NCBI GenBank assembly: GCA_964392085.1 | Contig: CAYMOV010000066.1 | Location: 1-13,526, forward strand | Reading direction: 5' to 3' | Length of the DNA: 13,526 bases | DNA from: CAYMOV01 sp964392085 | GTDB lineage: Bacteria; Oederibacteriota; Muellerivitia; Muellerivitales; Muellerivitaceae | Shown: in pieces, positions 7,872 through 13,526 of the stretch | Position numbering within the stretch: the stretch's first letter is position 1 | How the letters are laid out: each line of letters opens with the position of its first letter | Made by a program: the position numbers and the translations under genes | Notes under the pieces: generated by a model | Told to the model about the DNA's origin: nothing | Databases searched by the model: none | The model's input: only the letters and a program-made list of their open reading frames with translations

Positions 7872-8154
7872 TCCACAGGCCGGCCGCGAGACGCTTGCGA
7901 ACCGGCAATCGCTCGGAGGAAAAAGTCGTGGGTGTCGACCGGGTATCGAGGAATCCTACCCGGGCCCGCGGCAAAGTAAAACAATAATCCGCCGATAATC
8001 GTTTGTATCCTCCGCGGGAAGGATCATGACGTTTCTTCGTCAGTCACTTATTCGTCAATCCCGCCCCTTGGATCCTCCCGCTTCCGCGGCCGAACACCAC
8101 CACCCGCAATCGCCGGAGTTAAACGATTCCAACATTCGCTTGAGATATATTTGT

Positions 8155-8183
8155 GTGCTTACATTGGGCGGTATAACGATAAA
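8155..8183. repeat. 29-bp repeat, copy 1
   Basis: It starts GTGCTTACATTGGGCG and ends AACGATAAA. It matches copy 2 at 8257-8285 except for about three positions in the short stretch between those two blocks. The identity of the element is unknown. Confidence 0.7.
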
Positions 8184-8256
8184 AATATTTTCGGACCGGC
8201 CAGCGGGCCATGGAATCCGTTCCGCGTTTTTTTCTTGGGCCCGATCGGAATTTATG

Positions 8257-8285
8257 GTGCTTACATTGGGCGCTTAAACGATAAA
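8257..8285. repeat. 29-bp repeat, copy 2
   Basis: It has the same two blocks as copy 1, 102 bases downstream in the same orientation. This copy is flanked by an inverted ATTTAT (8250-8255) and ATAAAT, suggesting the unit may form a hairpin. No open frame with a start signal uses it. Confidence 0.7.
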
Positions 8286-8492
8286 TGGGAATCAGGCATT
8301 CAAGAGGGCCTACATCCGTTCGAAACAGTTCGATCGTTTTCCGGGCCGGACAGTAACGTACGGATTTGTGATCGATGACCGAAGGACAACGGGAGCGTCG
8401 GGCAACGCCGTGCCCGAATTCCCTTAAAATCATGTTTGCATTAAACTCCAGGATCTAAAACACCTTTAAATCTTGCTTGCACGGACCTGCAT

Positions 8493-8620
8493 GGGATAAA
8501 GCGGAATGCGGGTCGTCCAATCGAGTCGTTGGGGGTGTTGGAGGGTGTGCGTCGCTTCAAGGGACAGGCCGCCGACCCCAAGCCGGTCTTGACCTCCGCC
8601 CGGTGAAGAAAGCCGTTTAA
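8493..8620 (+). pseudogene. Decayed 3' fragment of a paralogue of the 732-1046 gene
   Basis: Read in frame from 8493 this gives GIKRNAGRPIESLGVLEG and then VRRFKGQAADPKPVLTSAR. It aligns with the C-terminal half of the basic protein at 732-1046 (KAGQAELLLVMEGKKRFKGQ, then ATDPKSVLTTGF). A one-base deletion just before the conserved GTGAAGAAAGCCGTTTAA end puts a TGA at 8604. The 5' half is missing or unrecognisable, and there is no start codon with a ribosome-binding site. The copied 3' flank includes the terminator that follows. It is in the same orientation as the intact gene. Confidence 0.8.
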
Positions 8621-8635
8621 CCCATTTAGAACCAC

Positions 8636-8666
8636 AAAAGCCCCGGGGATAACCCCGGGGCTTTTT
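8636..8666. terminator. Bidirectional intrinsic terminator copied with the pseudogene
   Basis: Arms AAAAGCCCCGGGG (8636-8648) and CCCCGGGGCTTTT (8653-8665) enclose an ATAA loop, with T on the 3' side in both readings. It is a near copy of the terminator at 1061-1092 with a changed loop. It probably now terminates the minus-strand gene at 8754-10052, 88 bases beyond its stop. Confidence 0.88.
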
Positions 8667-8753
8667 AATAATGTTAGTTTCGGTTCAACGGCTCCGGCGG
8701 TTAAAGCCAAATCCGGTACCCGGACAATGCCCAAGGGCCTATCGCTTGTTTCC

Positions 8754-10052
8754 CTATTTCGACTGGATCACGAGGACGCCCTTCATTTCCAAGTCCGGTT
8801 CCCGCCGGACCACGTAATAGTAGATCCCCGGGGCCGCGGGTTTGCCGTTCGGGGCCAGGCCATTCCATTCCACCCGATGGGCCGTCTCCCGAGCCGAGAA
8901 AACCCGCTCCCCCGAGACCGTGTAGATCGACAGGATGGCCCCTTCCGGCATGTCCGCGCATTTGAGCGTTCCACGAATCGCCTGGGAGGGGTTGAAGGGG
9001 TTCGGCCAGAGGTGAAGGGGCGGAACCGGGGTGGGGGTCCCGGTCGGGGTCAAGGTCCAAGTCGGAGTATCGGTCGGTGAAGGCGTGGGTGTGTTTGTCG
9101 GGGATCCATTCGGGGTTGGTGTGGCGGTGAACGCGGAGGTGGGGGTCGGGGTGAACGTCGGCGTGGTGAGGAGTAGCCCCTCATTCAGGCCGTAATAGGT
9201 GACCCAAGTGATCCCCGCCCCAGGGGCCAAGCTGTTTCCCAAACCGACCTCAGTTCCCGTCCCCGTCCACCAAAGGACCACCGAGCTGTCGGATCCGATG
9301 GACCCCCCGGCGGTGGCCGGCGCCCACTGGGCCGCGCCGTCCGTATTGGGCCAATAGGCGACTTCCATCGCGTCGGGCGGTGTGGCCGCCTCCCCTAAGG
9401 GGTTGTTCTTTACCGAACCACGCCCGACGACGTTCGCGACGCCCGGGGGGGCGACATCGTAATCCCACCAATCCGACGGTAGGTTCCCAGAGGCGGCCCG
9501 CCAGAGGGTATTGGCCAGGATGACCGACGCCCCGTTATCGACCGAGACGTTGGCCCCGTCGTTGTTGTTCACCTCCGTATCGATTTCCCAACGGCATCCC
9601 ACCGAGTGGGTTTGGACGTCCCCATTGAGGATGAAGTACTTGGCCTGGACCATGTCGGGGTTCAGCCCCCCCAGGACATTCGTCACGAGGGTATAGATCG
9701 CGCCGAACGTCACCCCGGAACCGTTGGCCCGGCCGGTGGCGATGAAGGCCCCGGGCCCGCTTCCGATGACGGCGGGCCCAAGGGTCGCCGCCAGGGCCGT
9801 GTTGTAATCCATCGGGGTGCCGTCCAGGTTGAAGACAAGGTGGGATGTGCTGGCCGAACTGCCGGATCCGTAAAACCCATACATCAATTGTTTGTTCGGG
9901 ATGGGATAGGTCGAGGACGTCCCCATATCCATGGCGAAGGTGGTGTCATCCAACCAGACACCGACGTAGTTATCCTCGATATAACTTTGGGCGTGAGTCA
10001 GGGCGGCCGCCCCCAGGAGCAAGAGGACCCCTAGGCATCGCTTCATACGCAT
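8754..10052 (-). CDS. Secreted protein with unknown N-terminal domain, Thr/Pro linker and PNPFNP-type C-terminal domain
   Basis: The product is 432 residues. The signal peptide is residues 1-22 (KRCLGVLLLLGAAALTHAQ). Residues 23-295 form an unrecognised, Gly/Asn/Trp-rich, probably beta-sandwich domain (YIEDNYVGVWLDD, VGCRWEIDTEVNNNDGANVS). Residues 296-345 are a Thr/Pro linker. Residues 346-432 carry LWPNPFNPSQ, then SIYTVSGERVF, VEWNGLAPNGKPAAPGIYYY and a final VLVIQSK, the pattern of FlgD Ig-like or T9SS type A sorting domains. This tail is only distantly related to the tail shared by the lyase and glycosidase. The ATG at 10050-10052 follows GGGTGG; a second ATG two codons later is possible. 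No catalytic motif is visible. It may be a surface adhesin or substrate-binding protein. Confidence 0.8.
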   Translation of the reverse strand: MRMKRCLGVLLLLGAAALTHAQSYIEDNYVGVWLDDTTFAMDMGTSSTYPIPNKQLMYGFYGSGSSASTSHLVFNLDGTPMDYNTALAATLGPAVIGSGPGAFIATGRANGSGVTFGAIYTLVTNVLGGLNPDMVQAKYFILNGDVQTHSVGCRWEIDTEVNNNDGANVSVDNGASVILANTLWRAASGNLPSDWWDYDVAPPGVANVVGRGSVKNNPLGEAATPPDAMEVAYWPNTDGAAQWAPATAGGSIGSDSSVVLWWTGTGTEVGLGNSLAPGAGITWVTYYGLNEGLLLTTPTFTPTPTSAFTATPTPNGSPTNTPTPSPTDTPTWTLTPTGTPTPVPPLHLWPNPFNPSQAIRGTLKCADMPEGAILSIYTVSGERVFSARETAHRVEWNGLAPNGKPAAPGIYYYVVRREPDLEMKGVLVIQSK

Positions 10053-10095
10053 GGTTCAACCACCCGGTCGGTATAGGTACCCAGCAGACTTAGGG

Positions 10096-10123
10096 ATAAT
10101 ACCAGATTTTCCGACATCCCCAA
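10096..10123 (-). promoter_or_regulatory. Candidate promoter of the 8754-10052 gene
   Basis: On the minus strand, TTGGGG (10118-10123) and TATTAT (10096-10101) are separated by 16 bases. The -10 box ends 43 bases before the ATG at 10052. Sigma-70-like boxes are assumed; an organism of this kind may use other consensus sequences. Confidence 0.4.
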
Positions 10124-10179
10124 GCCGGGCGAGGCTTCCGCCCAGGTGAAAACCGGCCTAAAAATCGCGCAAACCGCGG

Positions 10180-10203
10180 AAACCCCGGGTCACCCCGGGG
10201 TTT
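10180..10203 (-). terminator. Probable terminator of the glycine-rich lipoprotein gene
   Basis: AAACCCCGGG (10180-10189) and CCCGGGGTTT (10194-10203) form a perfect 10-bp stem with a TCAC loop. It lies 72 bases after the stop of the lipoprotein gene on the minus strand. The T tract is short (TTT then CC), so termination may be incomplete. Confidence 0.6.
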
Positions 10204-10275
10204 CTGGATGGCTCATATTTTCCGTCCAAACCATCCCGGATATTCACGCAGTCCTATCCGAAAGGAGGCATCCAG

Positions 10276-11079
10276 CTAAAAGGTCGTCTCGTGGAAAGCC
10301 CCGGCCGAGCCGTTGGCGCCGCTCCCGGTGCCGCCCCCGCCCGCGACGTCCACGGAACCGGTGAAGAAGTTCCCCGTATGGTCCGTGAGCAGGAGGATCC
10401 CTCCCCCGCCGCCGCCCGCGTTGCCCCCGCCGCCGTAACCGCCCTCGGCGTCGATCAACCCAGTGCCGTTGATGGTGTCGGCGACCAGGACAAAGGTCCC
10501 GCCCGACGCGCCGCCCTCGGAGGTGCCTGCGCAGTTACCGGCCGCGGCCCAGACGGTTCCGTTGAGGGTCGCGGCCCCGGAGCCCATGTTGACTCGCAAT
10601 AAACCCCCGCCGGAGCTGATGACACAGCCCCCGCCGCTGCCCATCTGGCTGGGGTTGAGGGGGTCATCGTAGGTCACCCCCGCCGAGCCGGGGGCCCCGC
10701 CCCCGTCCCCGCCCTTACCCCCATGGCCCGCGCCGCTGAGGAAACTGACGGCCGCGCCGGGCCCCAGGTGGGAGGCATAACCGTTCTCGGCGTAGATCGT
10801 GGCGGCCGCGTCCACCAACAGGTAGGAATTGATGTTCAGCGTCACGGCGCCCGATGCGGCGAGACCGCCCCCGCTGTGGACATGGACGAAGCTGTAGTTG
10901 TACTGGCCCGAGGCCAGGGTGGTCAGGCCCAGGACCTCAAGACCCGGAGGCGGCGGGGAGGGCGCGGAAGGTGCGGGCGTGGAGTTGGTGTTGTCCTTAT
11001 GGCAGGCCAAGGGGAGAAGGGAAAAGCACAAAAGGAGCGCGAAGGCCGCGCGGAAACGAACAGGCGTTTGAAGGCCCAT
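10276..11079 (-). CDS. Glycine-rich lipoprotein, function unknown
   Basis: The product is 267 residues from ATG 11077-11079, chosen because GAGGG lies four bases upstream. An upstream in-frame TTG overlaps that ribosome-binding site and is unlikely. Residues 1-25 form a lipoprotein signal peptide ending LLPLAC, with Cys26 as the lipidated residue. A short Pro/Ser/Ala linker follows at 35-45. The rest is rich in glycine runs (GGKGGDGGG, GGYGGGGNAGGGGGG) alternating with short beta-forming segments (AVTLNINSYLLVDAAATIYAE, split by Gly turns), like repeated beta-helix or surface-coat proteins. There is no enzyme motif. It is probably anchored in the outer membrane and exposed. It stands alone, divergent from the lipoprotein gene at 11485. 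Confidence 0.78.
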   Translation of the reverse strand: MGLQTPVRFRAAFALLLCFSLLPLACHKDNTNSTPAPSAPSPPPPGLEVLGLTTLASGQYNYSFVHVHSGGGLAASGAVTLNINSYLLVDAAATIYAENGYASHLGPGAAVSFLSGAGHGGKGGDGGGAPGSAGVTYDDPLNPSQMGSGGGCVISSGGGLLRVNMGSGAATLNGTVWAAAGNCAGTSEGGASGGTFVLVADTINGTGLIDAEGGYGGGGNAGGGGGGILLLTDHTGNFFTGSVDVAGGGGTGSGANGSAGAFHETTF

Positions 11080-11484
11080 TTTTCCCTCGTTCAATTGTGG
11101 TCCGGAGACGGGATAAGTCTAGCGGGCCGACGCCGGTAAATGAAGTGCCGGTCGCCCAAAAGACCCCCTTTTCCCCCGATGGCTTGATGGAAAACGAAAT
11201 CCTTCGGGCATTTCCGATTCATGGGCGATAGCGGTCCCTCACCAATTACATTCATACGGTCATATGAAAGCATCCGTTGGATTCGGCATTTCCACCCCAT
11301 CCCCAACCGAACAACGGTTATTCCCCGAAAAACGTTTTAAATGCCGGGAGAGCGACAGGGGGTCCGGTCCGTCCGACGGGGGGATCTTGATTTTTGTCGG
11401 GGAGATATGGCATACGATTTATCACCAATCCAACAAACTAGGTGCCACGGGGCGATTCTCCGTAGCGGCCGACCCGAGGGACCC
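11080..11484. other. Divergent promoter region between two lipoprotein genes
   Basis: This 405-bp region lies between oppositely transcribed lipoprotein genes and holds no convincing gene. It contains an inverted repeat TTCATA (11251-11256) and TATGAA (11263-11268) with a 6-base spacer. A weak minus-strand -10-like TAGACT is at 11116-11121, about 37 bases before the ATG at 11079. I could not define a promoter for the plus-strand gene. Confidence 0.45.
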
Positions 11485-12459
11485 ATGCGGAAAAACGCCG
11501 TCGTATTCGCCGTTTTGGTGGTGTCGTCGATGTTGGCCGTGACGGCCTGCAAAAAGAAATCCAGCCCCGAGGCGCCCATCGCCCCGCCCGACATGACCTC
11601 CACCGCGACGGCGACGTCGACGAACGCGTTCACCTCCACCGCCACCCCGCCGCCGACCGCAACCTTCACCCGCACTTCGAGTGCGACAGCCTCCCAGACA
11701 CCAACAGCCTCACTTACAGCCACTGGGACGGATACCCCGGTCAACACTTCAACCTCGACCTCAACCGAAACGGCCACCCCGAGCGCGACGCCCACGGCGT
11801 CATCGACCGACACGCCCACGGACACCTTCACCTTCACACCTACCGCCACCTTCACGTCGACCGCCACCGACACGCCGACTTCGACCTTTACCGGCACCTC
11901 CACATTCACATCCACCAAGACCCCTACCCCGACCGCCACCTCGACCCCCACCATCACATTCACCCCCACCGCCACCACCTGCGCCAACTACGGCCTGACG
12001 GACAATAACAGCTTCTCGGCCACCTCCGCGGCCCACTACTACACCAACCAGGTCTCCTTCGGCCAGGCCACCGTTATGGATTCCATCACCCTCTATTCCT
12101 ACGACAGCAACGCCACCGCCGAAACGGTCTATGTGGCCTTGTACGACGACGCCTCGGGCAACCGGATGTTCTCGGGATCCCTCCCGGTCAGCATCGCCAA
12201 CGGCGCCGGGGAACTCATCGCGGTCCCCGTGTCCCCCACCGTGGCCCTCCCGGCGGGGACCTACGATTTGGTCTACATGGTGCCGACCGGGGTGACGAAT
12301 TTCGACGTGGGTAATTCCAACAATAACTGTAACTTCGATTACGGCACTTACGCCGGGGGAGCCCCACCCGCCAACTACTCCACCCTGTTCGCCGGAACCC
12401 TGTTCGGGGCCTTCTATAGTGTTGCGGGCAACACGTTTTACCTCCATGCCTGTCCCTGA
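11485..12459 (+). CDS. Lipoprotein with a long Thr/Pro stalk and a C-terminal beta-rich domain
   Basis: The product is 324 residues from ATG 11485, with GAGGG five bases upstream; the frame is open earlier but lacks start signals. Residues 1-21 form a lipoprotein signal peptide ending LAVTAC, with Cys22 lipidated and followed by KKKSS. Residues 35-187 are almost entirely Thr, Ser, Pro and Ala (STATATSTNAF, TPTATSTPTITFTPTATT), an extended stalk probably lifting the C-terminus off the membrane. Residues 188-324 form a compact domain (NYGLTDNNSFSATSAAHYYT, VYVALYDDASGN, LPAGTYDLVYMVP) that reads like a jelly-roll or carbohydrate-binding fold, with Cys188 and Cys323 at its two ends that could form a disulfide. 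No family is firmly recognised. Confidence 0.82.
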   Translation: MRKNAVVFAVLVVSSMLAVTACKKKSSPEAPIAPPDMTSTATATSTNAFTSTATPPPTATFTRTSSATASQTPTASLTATGTDTPVNTSTSTSTETATPSATPTASSTDTPTDTFTFTPTATFTSTATDTPTSTFTGTSTFTSTKTPTPTATSTPTITFTPTATTCANYGLTDNNSFSATSAAHYYTNQVSFGQATVMDSITLYSYDSNATAETVYVALYDDASGNRMFSGSLPVSIANGAGELIAVPVSPTVALPAGTYDLVYMVPTGVTNFDVGNSNNNCNFDYGTYAGGAPPANYSTLFAGTLFGAFYSVAGNTFYLHACP

Positions 12460-12500
12460 CAATCCGGCGTCAACACCCAAGCGCGCCCAACCCGAAATGA

Positions 12501-12533
12501 AACAGGCCCGGCCGATCGGCCGGGCCTGTTTTT
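12501..12533. terminator. Terminator built on a 30-bp perfect palindrome
   Basis: AACAGGCCCGGCCGA (12501-12515) is followed directly by its exact reverse complement (12516-12530) and then TTT. It ends the lipoprotein gene (42 bases after the stop) and can also serve the minus-strand gene at 12613-12786, although its minus-strand T run is short. Confidence 0.9.
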
Positions 12534-12612
12534 CAGGATCCCCTGTTGGCCGGTTCGGAACCATCGGATTGATCCTGGCATCCCGAATCAAGCGGCCGCC
12601 TGTCCTTTTCCC

Positions 12613-12786
12613 TCAGCGGTTCAACCAACCCCTCAGGCGGGTGAATCGCGCCGCGAGGAACCGGGCCTCCCAGACGATCCGGACCGCCCGGTCGTAAACC
12701 TTCCCCACGAATTCCCCGCTCTTCCCCGCGATTCCCAGCAGGAAGGATTCCGCCCGAAGGATTCGCAACCGGATCGCCCGCTCCAT
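12613..12786 (-). CDS. Small basic protein, function unknown
   Basis: The product is 57 residues, starting MERAIRLRILRAESFLLGIA and ending RFTRLRGWLNR. The ATG at 12784-12786 has AGGA about seven bases upstream. It is arginine-rich and amphipathic, with no signal peptide, cysteine or clear membrane helix. The frame is open further upstream, but that part is out of character with a protein. It follows the 12890-13195 gene on the same strand with a 103-base gap, so it may be the second gene of that unit. No family is recognised, and small size limits certainty that it is expressed. Confidence 0.5.
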   Translation of the reverse strand: MERAIRLRILRAESFLLGIAGKSGEFVGKVYDRAVRIVWEARFLAARFTRLRGWLNR

Positions 12787-12889
12787 GGAGAGTCCTGGTG
12801 GACCGCTTGGATCATTCGAGATAAGCCGGAGGAGACCCCAATCCTGGGGAATGGGGTCACCCGCCGGTCCGCCATAAAGGCACAAGGCT

Positions 12890-13195
12890 TTACTTCGTGG
12901 GCGCTGGGGGAGCGCCGACGGGGGGAGCCTGGTATGGGCCCGCCGGCGGGTAGTAGCCGCAGGGTCCCCCATAGGGTCCCCGGTGCCAGCAATGGAAGAT
13001 CGCCACCAGGGCCGCGACCAGCACCAAGCCCCGCAGGAATCCCATGCCCCGGTGGCAGCAGCCGCCGTTCCAGCCCATGTGCCGCCCACGCCAACCCATC
13101 CCACCGAAATGCTCCTTCATGTACTCTTTCCGCGTCTCCATCCTCAGCTTCTCTTCCGCGATGATGCGGTCCTTCTCCTTCGAGTCCAGTTCCAT
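12890..13195 (-). CDS. Small membrane protein with charged N-terminus and Met/His/Cys-rich centre
   Basis: The product is 101 residues from ATG 13193-13195, with GAGGAG about eight bases upstream. In-frame GTG codons lie just before it but overlap the ribosome-binding site. Residues 1-30 are highly charged and probably helical or coiled (KEKDRIIAEEKLRMETRKEY). Residues 31-52 are Gly/Met/Trp/His/Cys-rich (MGWNGGCCHRGMG), residues 53-68 form one membrane helix (FLRGLVLVAALVAIF), then HCWHRG and PCGYYPPAG, ending in a Pro-rich tail. The clustered Met, His and Cys suggest metal binding, but no family is recognised. It is divergent from a response regulator gene and shares its upstream region, so it may be a target of that regulator. 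Confidence 0.68.
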   Translation of the reverse strand: MELDSKEKDRIIAEEKLRMETRKEYMKEHFGGMGWRGRHMGWNGGCCHRGMGFLRGLVLVAALVAIFHCWHRGPYGGPCGYYPPAGPYQAPPVGAPPAPTK

Positions 13196-13298
13196 CTCGT
13201 TTCTCCTCACCACTTGTATCCACCTCTTGCGGCGGCGGATTCACGGCTTCAACAGGGACCGGTATAGTCCCCGCCCGACGGGGAAACTTTTCAAGCGC

Positions 13299-13323
13299 GT
13301 AACCCTTTGTAACAAGTTGTAAC
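13299..13323 (+). promoter_or_regulatory. Three GTAAC direct repeats at 10-bp spacing, candidate response-regulator operator
   Basis: GTAAC occurs at 13299-13303, 13309-13313 and 13319-13323, exactly one helical turn apart. An inverted GTTAC (13350-13354) overlaps a -10-like TACAAT (13352-13357) just before the response regulator gene. There is no good -35 box at the matching distance, as expected of an activator-dependent promoter. OmpR/PhoB-type regulators bind direct repeats with about this period, so autoregulation is likely. The divergent gene starting at 13195 could share the site. Confidence 0.5.
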
Positions 13324-13366
13324 GGCGCCGGGGCCGTCTGGGCGGTCGTGTTACAATTTCAGGACC

Positions 13367-13526
13367 ATGACCGCCCGCAAACCCATCCTGATCATCGACG
13401 ACGACCAGAAACTCAACCTGCTCCTGAAGACCTACCTGACCCCCTTCGGCCTGGATGTCATCACCGCCGCGCACCCCGATGAGGGCCTGCGGCTCCTCAA
13501 GAACCGGAAGCCGAGCCTGGTCATCC
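13367..13526 (+). CDS. Response regulator receiver domain, N-terminal part (truncated by window edge)
   Basis: The visible 53 residues begin MTARKPILIIDDDQKLNLLL, followed by KTYLTPFGLDVITAA, HPDEGLRLLKNRKPSLVI. This is the start of a CheY-like receiver fold: beta-1 ILIIDDD with the conserved acidic pair that coordinates magnesium, then helix 1 and beta-2. The phosphorylated aspartate should lie immediately beyond the window end (after LVI). AGGA lies close upstream of the ATG. Output domain and partner kinase are outside the window, so OmpR-type DNA binding is only suggested by the upstream direct repeats. Confidence 0.92.
   Translation, partial: MTARKPILIIDDDQKLNLLLKTYLTPFGLDVITAAHPDEGLRLLKNRKPSLVI

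Larger units (their letters stand above)
7771..8492. other. Long intergenic region upstream of the lyase operon
   Basis: No convincing gene is present. Short open frames occur, but they have no ribosome-binding site and no protein-like composition. The part next to the lyase (7771-7985) must contain the operon promoter and holds the inverted repeat at 7831-7871. The 8000-8490 part is clearly AT-richer than its surroundings and carries the paired 29-bp repeats at 8155 and 8257 and a small hairpin CGGGCA/TGCCCG at 8399-8404 and 8411-8416. It may be the remnant of a mobile or repeated element. Confidence 0.5.

Noticed and set aside
7771..7974. Upstream extension of the lyase by 68 codons
   Set aside because: The extension would bury the signal peptide, has no ribosome-binding site, and reads as translated promoter region.
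8155..8285. Possible CRISPR or integron attC sites
   Set aside because: Only two repeats with a 73-base gap and no cas genes. The sequence does not show the attC core-site pattern, and no integrase is present.
8026..8433. Short open frames in the AT-richer intergenic patch, including one spanning both 29-bp repeats
   Set aside because: No ribosome-binding sites and no protein-like composition. The repeated AYIGR-NDK peptide simply reflects the DNA repeat.
12633..13244. Minus-strand 203-codon frame across the two small genes
   Set aside because: It is out of frame with the gene at 12890-13195, which has a good start, coherent domains and a membrane helix. The long frame is Gly/Pro/Arg-rich by GC bias.

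Overview
The window is high-GC DNA, by eye around 60-65 %, apart from one AT-richer patch near 8.0-8.5 kb. It looks like a free-living Gram-negative bacterium specialised in plant cell wall breakdown. Several exported proteins have threonine/proline linkers and end in a FlgD-like or type IX secretion (T9SS type A)-like beta domain, and two others are lipoproteins. That combination suggests a lineage of the Fibrobacterota/Bacteroidota-Chlorobiota (FCB) group or a related candidate phylum. This placement is an inference from architecture; there is no marker gene in the window.

Layout. 1-466 (minus): a small membrane protein gene overlapping the start of a DUF2243-type membrane protein that runs off the left edge. 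732-1046 (plus): a 104-residue basic protein of unknown function with a strong terminator. 1139-7770 (minus): the centre of the window, a two-gene pectin-degradation operon. The first gene (4384-7770) is a rhamnogalacturonan lyase of polysaccharide lyase family 4. The second (1139-4297) is a clan GH-A glycosidase resembling alpha-L-arabinofuranosidases. Both end in the same 455-residue module (Thr/Pro linker, family 3 cellulose-binding module, C-terminal sorting-like domain), encoded by a 1366-bp direct repeat that I found identical wherever I compared it. 7771-8492: a long intergenic region with an inverted repeat upstream of the lyase and a pair of near-identical 29-bp repeats. 8493-8666: a frameshifted remnant of the 732-1046 gene together with its terminator, so the operon is bracketed by two directly oriented copies.

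8754-10052 (minus): a secreted protein with a novel N-terminal domain, a Thr/Pro linker and a PNPFNP-type C-terminal domain. 10276-11079 (minus): a glycine-rich lipoprotein. 11485-12459 (plus): a lipoprotein with a Thr/Pro stalk and a C-terminal beta-rich domain. 12613-12786 and 12890-13195 (minus): two small proteins, the second a Met/His/Cys-rich membrane protein. 13367 to the end (plus): the receiver domain of a response regulator, preceded by three GTAAC direct repeats at exact 10-bp spacing that look like its operator.

How the parts may work together. The lyase would cut the rhamnogalacturonan-I backbone and the glycosidase would remove side chains, while the shared module would hold both enzymes on cellulose and route them out of the cell. 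The other linker proteins are likely surface or secreted accessory proteins. The response regulator and its divergent membrane-protein neighbour look like a separate, self-regulated unit.
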